Shown here: positions 51,286-60,024 of the stretch, piece after piece
Layout of the letters: each line of letters opens with the position of its first letter
Position numbering within the stretch: position 1 is the first letter of the stretch
DNA from: Croceibacterium_A sp035626815
GTDB taxonomy: Bacteria; Pseudomonadota; Alphaproteobacteria; Sphingomonadales; Sphingomonadaceae
Length of the DNA: 64,000 nucleotides
Assembly (NCBI GenBank): GCA_035626815.1
Contig: DASPMY010000029.1
Location: 1-64,000, forward strand
Reading direction: 5' to 3'
Notes under the pieces: model-generated
Told to the model about the DNA's origin: nothing
What the model saw: the letters and a program-made list of their open reading frames with translations, nothing else
The model's database searches: none
Made by a program: the position numbers and the translations under genes

Positions 51286-51849
51286 TCATCCCTTTGCGCG
51301 GTGGAACGTGTAGCTGAGCGTGATCTGCTCGACGCCGTCCATGTTGGGATCGTCGAGCGCTGCGGGATCGACGTAGAACAGCACCGGCATCGTCACTTCC
51401 TGCCCCGGCTGTAGAGTCTGCTCGGTGAAGCAGAAGCACTGGATCTTGGTGAAGTAGGCGCCGGCCTGCTCGGGCTCGACGTTGAAGCTGGCATTGCCGG
51501 TGATCGGCACCGAGCTTTCGTTGCGCGCCTCGAATATGGCCATGTCGCGCTGGCCGACCTGGACGGTGTCGGTCACCTGCCGCGGGCGGAAGGTCCACGG
51601 CATGTCGCTGGCGGTGTTGGCGTCGAATCGGATCGAGAAGCTGCGCGCGCCGGCGCTGCGGGCGATCGCCTCGGCGGTAAGCGCCTCGGCCAGCGTGGCC
51701 CGCTGGGTGGTGCCGCCGAAGCCGGTCACTTGGCAGAAGATGCGGTACAGCGGCACCGCGGCGTAGCCGAGCCCGAGCATCGCCAGCGCGACCAGCAGGG
51801 CGACGAGGCCGACGCGCCGGTTGCGCGCCGCGAGCGGGGCGCTGGCCAT
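51286..51849 (-). CDS. ctaG: Cytochrome c oxidase assembly protein CtaG (Cox11)
   Basis: 187-residue copper chaperone for the CuB site. One membrane helix (VALLVALAMLGLGYAAVPLY) carries the periplasmic domain; YRIFCQVTGFGGTTQRA is the Cox11 motif with a cysteine, and KIQCFCFTEQTLQPGQEVTM contains the copper-binding C-x-C pair (Cys-Phe-Cys). ATGA overlap with the 41-residue gene upstream. Order follows the common oxidase cluster. Confidence 0.96.
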   Translation of the reverse strand: MASAPLAARNRRVGLVALLVALAMLGLGYAAVPLYRIFCQVTGFGGTTQRATLAEALTAEAIARSAGARSFSIRFDANTASDMPWTFRPRQVTDTVQVGQRDMAIFEARNESSVPITGNASFNVEPEQAGAYFTKIQCFCFTEQTLQPGQEVTMPVLFYVDPAALDDPNMDGVEQITLSYTFHRAKG

Positions 51850-51974
51850 CAGTCGAGCATCTTGACGATGGTGATGGCGTAGAACAGCGCGGCGAACGCC
51901 AGCAGCGCGAGCCCGAGGGCGACGTTGCGGCCGCGCCGGGCGCGCTTGAGCGCCTCCTGCTCCTCGGGCGTCAT
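51849..51974 (-). CDS. Small CoxF-like membrane protein in the oxidase cluster
   Basis: 41-residue protein with an N-terminal charged helix (MTPEEQEALKRARRGRNVAL) and one membrane segment (GLALLAFAALFYAITIVKML). Short proteins of this form sit between ctaB and ctaG in many alphaproteobacteria. It overlaps ctaB by four bases (ATGA) and ctaG by one. Below most automated length cut-offs; the position and two overlaps support it. Confidence 0.85.
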   Translation of the reverse strand: MTPEEQEALKRARRGRNVALGLALLAFAALFYAITIVKMLD

Positions 51975-52903
51975 GCCGCGCTCCCGAGCGCGTAATGGTC
52001 GATCACCAGCGCGGTGAACAGCGCGAACAGGTAGAGGATCGAGAAGCCGAACAGCCGCTTCTCGGGCGCCATCCGGTCGCCCTCGGCCGAGGTGCGGAAC
52101 GCCACCGGCAGCGCCAGCGCCACGAAGGCGCCCGACAGCGCCAGCGCGGCGAGCCCGTAGATCGCCCCGGTGCCGCCGATCAGCCACGGCGCCAGGCTCA
52201 CGGGCAGCAGCAGCACGGCGTAGGCGAGGATCTGCCGCCGCGTCGCCGTCTCGCCGGCGACCACCGGCAACATCGGGATGCCGGCCTTGGCGTAGTCGGT
52301 CTTGACGAACAGCGCGAGCGCCCAGAAGTGCGGCGGGGTCCACATGAAGATCACCGCGAACAGCAGCACCGGCATCGCCGTGATCTCGCCGGTCACCGCG
52401 ACCCAGCCGATCAGCGGCGGGAAGGCGCCGGCCCCGCCGCCGATGACGATGTTCTGCGGCGTGCGCGGCTTGAGCCAGATCGTGTAGACGACCGCGTAGT
52501 AGAGGATCGACAGCGCAAGGATCGCCGCGGCGAGCCAGTGGATGGCAAGCCCCATCACCGCGACCGAGGCGACCGACAGCGCGACCCCGAAGTCGCGCGC
52601 GTCGCTCGCGCGCATGCGGCCCTGCGGCAGCGGCCGCTTGGCGGTGCGCTTCATCTTGGCGTCGATGTCGGCTTCCCACCACATGTTGAGCGCGCCCGCG
52701 CCGCCGGCGCCGAGCGCGATGCACAGCACCGCGGCGAAGCCGAGCACCGGATGGATATGCCCCGGCGCGGCGAGCAGGCCGCACAGCCCGGTGAACACCA
52801 CCAGGCTCATCACCCGCGGCTTGGTCAGCGCGAAGTAGTCGCGCCATTCGGCGGGGAGCGCGGCTGTGGCGGTCGGAGCGGTTGCGGTCATTGGCAAAGG
52901 CAT
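51971..52903 (-). CDS. ctaB: Protoheme IX farnesyltransferase
   Basis: 310-residue membrane prenyltransferase that makes heme O for the oxidase. The Asp-rich motif is NMWWEADIDAKMKRTAKRPL, with LKPRTPQNIVIGGGAGAFPP and MWTPPHFWALALFVKTDYAK as further family signatures. About eight or nine membrane segments are seen. The start MPLPMTATAPT or the internal ATG at residue 5 are both possible. A palindromic repeat lies between it and ctaD. Confidence 0.96.
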   Translation of the reverse strand: MPLPMTATAPTATAALPAEWRDYFALTKPRVMSLVVFTGLCGLLAAPGHIHPVLGFAAVLCIALGAGGAGALNMWWEADIDAKMKRTAKRPLPQGRMRASDARDFGVALSVASVAVMGLAIHWLAAAILALSILYYAVVYTIWLKPRTPQNIVIGGGAGAFPPLIGWVAVTGEITAMPVLLFAVIFMWTPPHFWALALFVKTDYAKAGIPMLPVVAGETATRRQILAYAVLLLPVSLAPWLIGGTGAIYGLAALALSGAFVALALPVAFRTSAEGDRMAPEKRLFGFSILYLFALFTALVIDHYALGSAA

Positions 52904-52915
52904 AAACTCTCAACT

Positions 52916-53000
52916 CGTCATTGCGGACCGCTGAAAGCGATCAAGCCATCCAGGGCGGCGCTGCACCGCCCTGGATTGCTTCGCTACACTCGCAATGACG
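52916..53000. repeat. Palindromic element with CGTCATTGCG ends
   Basis: Ends are CGTCATTGCG (52916-52925) and CGCAATGACG (52991-53000), perfect inverted repeats. The inside holds ATCCAGGGCGG/CCGCCCTGGAT (52948-52958 with 52966-52976). The total is about 85 bases. The flanking words GATTGCTTCGCTACACTCGC are characteristic of a repeat type common in many bacteria. Placed between ctaD and ctaB on the minus strand, it could modulate the ratio of the two products. Confidence 0.88.
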
Positions 53001-53015
53001 AATCCTTTGGGCCGA

Positions 53016-54746
53016 CTAATGCGCCGTGGCGGTGCCGGGCGCGCCGATCGCGTCGTGGTGCGAATGGTGGTCCTCGATCACCGGCAGCGTCTCGAACTGG
53101 TGGTACGGCGGCGGGCTCGACAGCGACCACTCGAGCGTCGTCGCGCCCTCGCCCCAGTAGTTCGCCGGGGCCTTGCGGCCGGCGGTGTAGGCATAGAGCA
53201 TGTTGGCGAAGAAGAAGAGCATCGACACCGCCATGATCACGTAGCCGACCGACGAGACGTTGTTCCAGAACTCGAACGCCGGGGTGTAGTCCGGGTAGCG
53301 GCGCGGCATCCCCTGCATGCCGAGGAAGTGCTGCGGGAAGAAGATCACGTTCACGCCGATGAAGAACACCCAGAAGTGCAGGTGCGAGAGCAGCTCGGAA
53401 TGCATCCGCCCGCTCATCTTCGGGAACCAGTAGTAGAAGCCGGCGAACAGCGAGAACACCGCGCCCAGCGACAGCACGTAGTGGAAGTGCGCGACCACGT
53501 AGTAGGTGTCGTGCAGGTTGTCGTCGACGCCGCCGTTGGCCAGCACCACGCCGGTGACGCCGCCGACGGTGAACAGGAAGATGAACCCGAGCGCCCAGAC
53601 GAGCGGGCTCCTGAACTCGAGGCTGCCGCCCCACATCGTCGCGATCCAGCTGAAGATCTTGATGCCGGTTGGCACCGCGATGACCATCGTCGCGGCGGTG
53701 AAGTACATCTTGGTGTTCACGTCCATGCCGACGGTGAACATGTGGTGCGCCCAGACGATGAAGCCGACCACGCCGATCGCCACCATCGCGTAGGCCATGC
53801 CGAGGTAGCCGAACACCGGCTTGCGGCTGAAGGTGGCGACGATCTGGCTGATCATGCCGAAGCCCGGGATGATCATGATGTAGACTTCCGGGTGGCCGAA
53901 GAACCAGAACAGGTGCTGGTACAGCACCGGGTCGCCGCCGCCGCGGGCATCGAAGAACGTGGTGCCGAAGTTGCGGTCGGTGATCAGCATGGTGATCGCC
54001 GCGGCGAGCACCGGCAGCGCCAGCAGCAGCAGGAACGCGGTGACCAGCACCGACCACGCGAACAGCGGCATCTTGTGCAGCGTCATGCCCGGCGCGCGCA
54101 TGTTGAAGATCGTGGTGATGAAGTTGATCGCGCTCATGATCGAGGCCGCGCCGGCCAGGTGCAGCGAGAAGATCGCGAAGTCGACCGACGGGCCGATCGA
54201 GCCCGAGGTCGAGAGCGGAGCGTAGACCGTCCACCCGGTGCCCGCGCCCATCCCGGTGCCGCCGGGGAAGAACGCCGACGTCATCAGCGAGATGAATCCG
54301 GCGAGCGTCAGCCAGAAGGCGACGTTGTTCATGCGCGGGAAGGCCATGTCGGGCGCGCCGATCATCAGCGGCACGAACCAGTTGCCGAACCCGCCCATCG
54401 TCGCCGGCATGACGACGAAGAACACCATGATCAGCCCGTGCGCGGTGATCAGCACGTTCCACGTGTGCAGCGACTTGTCGAAGTCCATGTCGCCGCCGTT
54501 GAGGTAGGCGGAGACTTGACCCAGGATCTGCAGGCCCGGCTCGGCCAGCTCCCAGCGCATCAGGCCCGAGATCGCCCCGCCGATGATGCCGGCGAAGATC
54601 GCGAAGATCAGATACAGCGTGCCGATGTCCTTGTGGTTCGTCGACATGAACCAGCGGGCGAAAAAGCCCGGCTTGTGGTCGGCCCCATGCTCGCCGGCGT
54701 GGTGCTCGCCCGGATGAGCCTGGAAAGTGTCGGCGGTGGTGGCCAT
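53016..54746 (-). CDS. ctaD: Cytochrome c oxidase subunit I
   Basis: 576-residue heme-copper oxidase catalytic subunit with 12 helices. The ligand regions are NVLITAHGLIMVFFVVMPAT, FFGHPEVYIMIIPGFGMISQ (CuB His and the cross-linked Tyr), WAHHMFTVGMDVNTKMYF and YYVVAHFHYVLSLGAVF for heme a/a3. The N-terminal extension (HPGEHHAGEHGADHKPGFFA) and the C-terminal tail (EDHHSHHDAIGAPG) are His-rich. It follows coxB with a 37-bp gap and precedes ctaB. Confidence 0.98.
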   Translation of the reverse strand: MATTADTFQAHPGEHHAGEHGADHKPGFFARWFMSTNHKDIGTLYLIFAIFAGIIGGAISGLMRWELAEPGLQILGQVSAYLNGGDMDFDKSLHTWNVLITAHGLIMVFFVVMPATMGGFGNWFVPLMIGAPDMAFPRMNNVAFWLTLAGFISLMTSAFFPGGTGMGAGTGWTVYAPLSTSGSIGPSVDFAIFSLHLAGAASIMSAINFITTIFNMRAPGMTLHKMPLFAWSVLVTAFLLLLALPVLAAAITMLITDRNFGTTFFDARGGGDPVLYQHLFWFFGHPEVYIMIIPGFGMISQIVATFSRKPVFGYLGMAYAMVAIGVVGFIVWAHHMFTVGMDVNTKMYFTAATMVIAVPTGIKIFSWIATMWGGSLEFRSPLVWALGFIFLFTVGGVTGVVLANGGVDDNLHDTYYVVAHFHYVLSLGAVFSLFAGFYYWFPKMSGRMHSELLSHLHFWVFFIGVNVIFFPQHFLGMQGMPRRYPDYTPAFEFWNNVSSVGYVIMAVSMLFFFANMLYAYTAGRKAPANYWGEGATTLEWSLSSPPPYHQFETLPVIEDHHSHHDAIGAPGTATAH

Positions 54747-54783
54747 CGTCTGCGTTACCCTAGGTCAGTATCTGTCGGTGAAT

Positions 54784-55911
54784 TCAGGCTTCGTTGCCCG
54801 GTGCGGTGGCCTCGGTCACGTCGTCCGGCGCGGCGCCGGCGCCCGGCGCTCCCTCGACCGACGATTCCGGCTCCTGCAGCGGGGCGGCGGTGGGCGCGGC
54901 GGCTTCCTCGCCGGCGACGGTCCCGCCCTTCGAGCGCAGCCACGCCTCGAACTGCGGCCGCGGCACCGCCTCGACGGCGATCGGCATGTAGCCGTGGCGC
55001 GCGCCGCACAGCTCGGAGCACTGGCCGTAGTAAATGCCGGGCTCCTTGATGAACATCGTCCGCTCGTTGAGCCGCCCGGGGACGGCATCGATCTTGAACC
55101 ACAGGCTCGGCACGGCGAAGGCGTGGATCACGTCGGCGCCGGTGACCTGGACGCGGATCGTCTCGCCGACGGGCACGACCATGCGGTTGTCGGCGCCGAG
55201 GTGCGACGGCTCGCCGCGGGCCTCGGCCTCCTCCTCGGGCAGCATGTTCGAGATCACCTCGAACCCGCCGTTGTCGGGGTAGGTGTAGCCCCAGTACCAC
55301 TGGTAGCCGGTGACCTTGACGGTCAGCGCGTCCTCCGGCGGGCTCTCGTACTGCCGCGCGAGCAGCGTGATCGAGGGGATCGCGATGACCACCAGGATGA
55401 TCACCGGCACCGCGGTCCAGATCACCTCGATCAGCGTGTTGTGGCTGGTCTTCGAGGGCACTGGGTTGGCCCGGCGGTTGTAGCGCACGACGACCCACAG
55501 CAGCAGCGCGAGCACCAGCAGGCTGACCGCGGTGATGATCGGCATCAGGACGATGTCGTGCATCCACAGCGCGTACTCGCCGTCCTCGGAATACTGCTGC
55601 TGGAAGGTCAGCCCGCCGTCCTCCGGGGCACCCTTGATCCATTCCGGGCCGAGCGGAGTGTAGCCGCCGGCCTCGGCGCCGGGCGCGGCTTCGGTGGCCG
55701 ACGGCTGGGCGGTGGCGGCCGGGTCGGCGGCGGCGTCCTCGACGTTGACCGAGCGGGCGTCGGCGGCGGGCGCGGCGGCGCTCGATTCAGTCGGCGGCGG
55801 GGCCGATCCGGCCGGCTGGGCGAGCCCCGCCTGCGGCGCCGAAAGGGCCAGGGCGGCGGCAACGAGGGGAAGGACATGCAACCACTTGCGGGCGTTCTCG
55901 CCGAACTTCAT
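54784..55911 (-). CDS. coxB: Cytochrome c oxidase subunit II
   Basis: 375-residue CuA subunit. A signal peptide (LHVLPLVAAALALSAPQAGL) and a Pro/Ala/Ser-rich linker precede two membrane helices (IVLMPIITAVSLLVLALLLW and LIEVIWTAVPVIILVVIAIP). The CuA site is CSELCGARHGYMPI (C-x3-C-x3-H-x2-M). The N-terminal low-complexity segment is unusual in length, and the C-terminal tail is Ala/Pro-rich. First gene of the cluster; the 209-bp region upstream to pyrE must hold its promoter. Confidence 0.97.
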   Translation of the reverse strand: MKFGENARKWLHVLPLVAAALALSAPQAGLAQPAGSAPPPTESSAAAPAADARSVNVEDAAADPAATAQPSATEAAPGAEAGGYTPLGPEWIKGAPEDGGLTFQQQYSEDGEYALWMHDIVLMPIITAVSLLVLALLLWVVVRYNRRANPVPSKTSHNTLIEVIWTAVPVIILVVIAIPSITLLARQYESPPEDALTVKVTGYQWYWGYTYPDNGGFEVISNMLPEEEAEARGEPSHLGADNRMVVPVGETIRVQVTGADVIHAFAVPSLWFKIDAVPGRLNERTMFIKEPGIYYGQCSELCGARHGYMPIAVEAVPRPQFEAWLRSKGGTVAGEEAAAPTAAPLQEPESSVEGAPGAGAAPDDVTEATAPGNEA

Positions 55912-56041
55912 CTGTCTGCCGCTTTCCGTTCTGTCTCAGGGCGCGCGAGGGCCGTGCGGCCCCGTGGAAAGGGCCGGTTGGGCCGGGCCTATACGCCCGC
56001 TTGCCCGATGCCTCAAGCGCTTCTAGGGAGAATTTTCGACA

Positions 56042-56092
56042 GGCCCGACAGGGGGATGGCGGCGCCTTCCAGGCGCCTCCGCCGGTCGGGCC
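56042..56092 (+). promoter_or_regulatory. Nested hairpin upstream of pyrE
   Basis: GGCCCGAC (56042-56049) pairs with GTCGGGCC (56085-56092), and GGCGCCT (56061-56067) with AGGCGCC (56071-56077). The outer stem ends 28 bases before the pyrE ATG. E. coli pyrE has a leader attenuator, but this one has no U-tract, so it is not the same mechanism by sight. Nothing else is seen in the 209-bp gap apart from likely coxB promoter DNA. Confidence 0.45.
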
Positions 56093-56120
56093 GGGAGGCA
56101 TCGAAAGGCTACATCCGCGC

Positions 56121-56702
56121 ATGACCGAAGACGAGGTTCTCGCCGAGTTCCGCGCCAGCCACGCCCTGCTCGAAGGCCATTTCCTGCTCTCCTCGGGCCG
56201 CCACAGCGCGCACTACCTGCAATGCGCGCGCGTGCTGATGAACCCGGAGCGCGCCGGGCGGCTGGCGCGCGCGCTGTGCCAGAAGCTGCCGCGCGAGCTG
56301 CGCGCCCAGGTGGACAAGGTCGTCTCGCCGGCGATGGGCGGGATCATCATCGGCCACGAGGTCGGCCGCGCGCTCGAGGTCGAGGCGATCTTCCTCGAGC
56401 GCCCGACCGGCACCTTCGAGCTGCGCCGCGGGTTCGACATCGCCGAGGGCGAGAAGGTCCTGCTGGTCGAGGACGTCATCACCACCGGGCTGTCCAGCCG
56501 CGAGGCGATCAAGGCGATCGCGGCCGAAGGCGGCGAGGTCGTGGCGGCGGTGGCGCTGGTCGACCGCACCGGCGGCGAGGTCGACCTCGGCGTGCCGTTC
56601 CACCCGCTGGTGACGATCAACTTCCCGACTTACGCCGAGGACGAGATGCCCCCCGAGCTCGCCGCGAGGCCGGCGGTCAAGCCCGGGAGCCGCAAGGGGT
56701 GA
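56121..56702 (+). CDS. pyrE: Orotate phosphoribosyltransferase
   Basis: 193-residue PRTase of pyrimidine synthesis. The PRPP loop is VLLVEDVITTGLSSREAIKA and the early signature GHFLLSSGRHSAHYLQCARV. ATG 56121 is chosen from the family start; the longer frame to 56001 is a GC effect. It overlaps pdxJ by GTGA, and pdxJ-acpS-lepB follow on the same strand, the usual sphingomonad order (from memory). Confidence 0.96.
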   Translation: MTEDEVLAEFRASHALLEGHFLLSSGRHSAHYLQCARVLMNPERAGRLARALCQKLPRELRAQVDKVVSPAMGGIIIGHEVGRALEVEAIFLERPTGTFELRRGFDIAEGEKVLLVEDVITTGLSSREAIKAIAAEGGEVVAAVALVDRTGGEVDLGVPFHPLVTINFPTYAEDEMPPELAARPAVKPGSRKG

Positions 56703-57427
56703 CGGGCAGGCTCCGGCTCGGCGTCAACATCGATCACGTCGCTACCATCCGCAACGCGCGCGGCGGCGACCATCCGGACCCGGTGCGCGCGGCCGAGATC
56801 GTCGCCCGGGTCGGCGGCGACGGCATCACCGCGCACTTGCGCGAGGACCGCCGCCACATCCGCGACGAGGACTTGCGGCGCATCCAGCAGGCCACCGACC
56901 TGCCGCTCAACCTCGAGATGGCGGCGACCGACGAGATGCTCGAGATCGCCTTGCGCCACCGCCCCCACGCCGCGTGCATCGTGCCCGAGAAGCGCGAGGA
57001 AGTGACCACCGAGGGCGGGCTCGATGCCGCGCGGCTGCAGAACCACTTGCAGCCGGTCATCTCGCGCCTGCTCGACGCCGGCATCCGCGTCAGCCTGTTC
57101 ATCGGCGCCGACGAGCGCCAGCTCGAAGCCGCGCTGCACCTCGGCGCGCCGGTGGTCGAGTTCCATACCGGCGACTACGCCCACGCCGAGGGCGAGCAGA
57201 TCGCCGTCGAGCTGAAAAAGATCGCCGACCTCGCGGCACTCGCGGCCAGGAACGGCATCGAGCCGCACGCCGGCCACGGCCTGACTTACGATAACGTCCA
57301 GCCGATCGCCGCCATTCCGCAGCTCGCCGAGCTCAACATCGGCCACTACCTGGTCGGCGAGGCGGTGTTCGTCGGGCTCGAGGAATCGGTCCGGCGGATG
57401 CGCGAGCTGATGGACGCGGCGCGGTGA
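56699..57427 (+). CDS. pdxJ: Pyridoxine 5'-phosphate synthase
   Basis: 242-residue TIM-barrel enzyme for the last step of de novo vitamin B6 synthesis. The start LGVNIDHVATIRNARGGDHP carries the family signature, with PHAACIVPEKREEVTTEGGL and GIEPHAGHGLTYDNV-like segments around the phosphate site. GTG 56699 overlaps the pyrE stop. The gene ends with a gap that contains a large palindromic repeat before acpS. Confidence 0.97.
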   Translation: MTGRLRLGVNIDHVATIRNARGGDHPDPVRAAEIVARVGGDGITAHLREDRRHIRDEDLRRIQQATDLPLNLEMAATDEMLEIALRHRPHAACIVPEKREEVTTEGGLDAARLQNHLQPVISRLLDAGIRVSLFIGADERQLEAALHLGAPVVEFHTGDYAHAEGEQIAVELKKIADLAALAARNGIEPHAGHGLTYDNVQPIAAIPQLAELNIGHYLVGEAVFVGLEESVRRMRELMDAAR

Positions 57428-57440
57428 TGTTCGCGAGCCA

Positions 57441-57574
57441 AATCCTCCCCGGGACGGGGAGGTGGCAGACGCCGAAGGCGGCTGACGGAGGGGGCTTGCG
57501 TCCTGGCGCTGCGCCAGCCGCGGGCCCCCTCCGTCATGCTTCGCATGGTCCCCCTCCTCGTGCCGGGGAGGAAT
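57441..57574. repeat. Large palindromic element between pdxJ and acpS
   Basis: Outer arms TCCTCCCCGGGACGGGGAGG (from 57443) and CCTCCTCGTGCCGGGGAGGA (ending 57572) are imperfect inverted repeats; inner arms TGACGGAGGGGGC (57483-57495) and GCCCCCTCCGTCA (57524-57536) are exact. The total is about 130 bases. The right end GGGGAGGA is the ribosome-binding site of acpS. The element fills the pdxJ-acpS gap. Confidence 0.87.
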
Positions 57575-57578
57575 TGCC

Positions 57579-57980
57579 GTGATCATCGGCATGGGCTCCG
57601 ACCTGTGCAGCATCGAGCGCATCCAGGCCGCGCTCGCCCGCCACGGCGAGCGGTTCGAAAACCGCTGCTTCACCGCCGTCGAGCGCGCCAAGGCGGCCAA
57701 GCGCCCGTTCACCCGCGCGGGGACCTACGCCAAGCGCTTCGCCGCCAAGGAGGCGTTCTCCAAGGCGGTCGGCACCGGGTTCTTCCACGGCGTCTACATG
57801 AAGGACATCGGGGTGGTGAACCTGCCCTCGGGCGCGCCGACGCTCAAGCTGGCCAACGGCGCGGCGAAGCGGCTTGCGGAACTGACCCCGGACGGCCATG
57901 AGGCGCATGTCCACCTGACCCTGACCGACGATCACCCGTGGGCGCAGGCCTTCGTCGTGATCGAAGCGCGCCCTTTGTAG
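57579..57980 (+). CDS. acpS: Holo-[acyl-carrier-protein] synthase
   Basis: 133-residue enzyme that attaches phosphopantetheine to ACP. Metal/CoA residues are Asp8 in GMGSDLCSIERI and Glu58 in KRFAAKEAFSKAVGTGF. Start GTG 57579, with GGGGAGGA of a repeat element as Shine-Dalgarno seven bases away. It follows pdxJ, as in most proteobacteria, and precedes lepB. Confidence 0.96.
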   Translation: MIIGMGSDLCSIERIQAALARHGERFENRCFTAVERAKAAKRPFTRAGTYAKRFAAKEAFSKAVGTGFFHGVYMKDIGVVNLPSGAPTLKLANGAAKRLAELTPDGHEAHVHLTLTDDHPWAQAFVVIEARPL

Positions 57981-58001
57981 AGCACTGCCGGCAACCCCAC
58001 C

Positions 58002-58940
58002 GTGACCGACGACACCCCCGAGACGACCCCGCCCGCCGCCGCGCCCGAGGAGAGCGCGAAGCCGAAGGCCAAGGTCAACTGGCTGGCGGAGATCCGCGGG
58101 CTGGCGCTGATGTTGCTCGGGGTGGTCGCGTTCCACACGCTGGTGGCCAAGCCGTTCTACATCCCGAGCGCGTCGATGGTGCCGAACCTCTTGGTCGGCG
58201 ACCGGCTGATCGTGACCAAATACCCCTACGGGTGGAGCTGGGTCTCGGCGTCGTTCCCGCTGCGCTTCGTGCCGCGCGACGACTGGCGCATCGCCCCGGC
58301 GACGCCGGACTACGGCGACATCGTCATCGCCGTGCCGCCCGACCGCGCCGAGGACTACATCAAGCGCGTGATCGGCCGCCCGGGCGACCGCATCGCGGTG
58401 GTCAACGGCCAGGTCATCCTCAACGGCGAGCCGGTGCCGCAGGCGGTCGAGCCCGCCGTGCGCATCCCGGTCGCCGACGAGCAGATGTGCGACAGCGGCA
58501 TGGGCGAGCGCGTGTGCCTGTGGGATTTCGAGGCCTACCGCCACCGGCTGTCCGACGGCAGCGAGGTCTACGAGCCGCCGACGTTCCGCGAGACGCTGCC
58601 GAACGGGGCCAGCTACCTGATCATCGACCACGAGAAGCAGCCGCTCGACAACTATCCCGAGACGCTGGTGCCCGAAGGCCACGTGTTCCTGATGGGCGAC
58701 AACCGCGACCATTCGGCCGACAGCCGGGCGGATGCGCGCTCGCCGGCCAACCCGTTCGCCAACGGCCTCGGCGGGCCGGTGCCGATCGAGGACATCGGCG
58801 GGCGGGCCGAGATCATCACCTTCTCGCTCGACGGCAGCACCGGGTGGAACCCGGTCAGCTGGTTGCGGGCATTGCGCCCGGAACGCGCTTGGACCAGTCT
58901 GCGCCCCGAACTGCGGGGGAACGGGAATGGCCGAGACTGA
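58002..58940 (+). CDS. lepB: Signal peptidase I
   Basis: 312-residue leader peptidase, anchored by one N-terminal helix (IRGLALMLLGVVAFHTLVAK). Catalytic Ser58 is in FYIPSASMVPNLLVGDRL and Lys121 in DYIKRVIGRPGDRIAVV; the box GDNRDHSADSRADARSP is typical. GTG 58002 is used, 21 bases after the acpS stop. The acidic Pro-rich N-terminus is unusual in length but not in the domain. Overlaps the AI-2E gene by 14 bases. Confidence 0.97.
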   Translation: MTDDTPETTPPAAAPEESAKPKAKVNWLAEIRGLALMLLGVVAFHTLVAKPFYIPSASMVPNLLVGDRLIVTKYPYGWSWVSASFPLRFVPRDDWRIAPATPDYGDIVIAVPPDRAEDYIKRVIGRPGDRIAVVNGQVILNGEPVPQAVEPAVRIPVADEQMCDSGMGERVCLWDFEAYRHRLSDGSEVYEPPTFRETLPNGASYLIIDHEKQPLDNYPETLVPEGHVFLMGDNRDHSADSRADARSPANPFANGLGGPVPIEDIGGRAEIITFSLDGSTGWNPVSWLRALRPERAWTSLRPELRGNGNGRD

Positions 58941-60018
58941 GCTCGACGACGAGGCCGGGTTCGACAACCGCGCCAGCCCGACGAGCATCACCAGCCCGGT
59001 GCTGCGGCTGGAAGCCAAGCGGGCGATGGTGTGGGTCGCGGTGGTCGGCCTGGCGGTGCTGGCGATCTACATCAGCCAGGCGCTGCTGGTGATCTTCGGG
59101 GCGATGGTGTTCGCGGCGATGCTCGACGGCGGCGCGCGGATGCTCGGTCGCGTGCTGGCGATCGGGCGCGGCTGGCGGCTGGGCATCGTGCTGCTCGCCG
59201 CGGTCGGCTTCCTGCTGTGGCTGGCGTGGTTCGCCGGCTCGCAGATCTCGCGCGAGGCGGCCGAGTTCCCGCGCATCATCGGCGAGCAGACCGGCCGTTT
59301 CCTCGGCTGGCTCGACCGCCAGGGCTTCGCCATCAGCCGCGCCGACGTGCAGAACGCCACCGGCCAGCTGGTCACCGGGGTCGGCACCGTGACGCGCGCC
59401 ATCGGCGGGGTGTTCGGCGCGCTGACGACGCTGTTCCTGATCGCCATCATCGGCATCTACATCGCGCTCGAGCCGCGCATCTACGAGCGCGGCGTCGCCT
59501 GGATGCTGCCGCGCGAGCAGCGCGAGGACTTCTGCGAGACCGCCTCGAAGATGGCCTTCACGATGCGCCGGCTGATGGCCGGGCGGCTGGTCGGGATGCT
59601 GTTCGAGGGCCTGTTCACCTGGGCCATGCTGGCCGTCTACGGCGTGCCGATGGCCGTGCTGCTCGGCATCATCACCGGGCTGCTGGCGTTCATCCCCAAC
59701 GTCGGCGCGCTGATCGCCGGGGCGCTGATGATCCTCGTCGGGTTCTCCGGCGGCGTCGACATGGGGCTGTACACGATCTTCGTGTACCTGCTGGTGCAGA
59801 ACATCGACGGCTACATCGTCGTCCCGCTGATCGCCAAGAAGACGGTCGACCTCGCCCCCGCGCTGGTGCTCGGCGCGCAGCTGATCATGGGCGCGCTGTT
59901 CGGCGTGCTCGGGCTGTTCCTCGCCGATCCGCTGCTGGCGATGATCAAGATCGCGCTCGAGCGCCGCGCCGAGCAGAACGAGGAGGACGAGCAGGAGCTG
60001 CTCGCCGGCAAGGCCTGA
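58927..60018 (+). CDS. AI-2E family transporter
   Basis: 363-residue membrane protein of the AI-2E transporter family with about seven helices. Family features include LDGGARMLGRVLAIGRGWRL, LLGIITGLLAFIPNVGALIA and VYLLVQNIDGYIVVPLIAKK. Only some members export the quorum signal AI-2, so the name says nothing about the substrate here. The C-terminal tail (EEDEQELLAGKA) is acidic. Start ATG 58927 overlaps lepB; a TTG-start gene follows. Confidence 0.9.
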   Translation: MAETELDDEAGFDNRASPTSITSPVLRLEAKRAMVWVAVVGLAVLAIYISQALLVIFGAMVFAAMLDGGARMLGRVLAIGRGWRLGIVLLAAVGFLLWLAWFAGSQISREAAEFPRIIGEQTGRFLGWLDRQGFAISRADVQNATGQLVTGVGTVTRAIGGVFGALTTLFLIAIIGIYIALEPRIYERGVAWMLPREQREDFCETASKMAFTMRRLMAGRLVGMLFEGLFTWAMLAVYGVPMAVLLGIITGLLAFIPNVGALIAGALMILVGFSGGVDMGLYTIFVYLLVQNIDGYIVVPLIAKKTVDLAPALVLGAQLIMGALFGVLGLFLADPLLAMIKIALERRAEQNEEDEQELLAGKA

Positions 60019-60024
60019 GCGCCG

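Noticed and set aside
57646..57665. GGTTCGAAAAC as a tRNA T-loop
   Set aside because: It lies in the acpS coding sequence and no cloverleaf can be folded around it.
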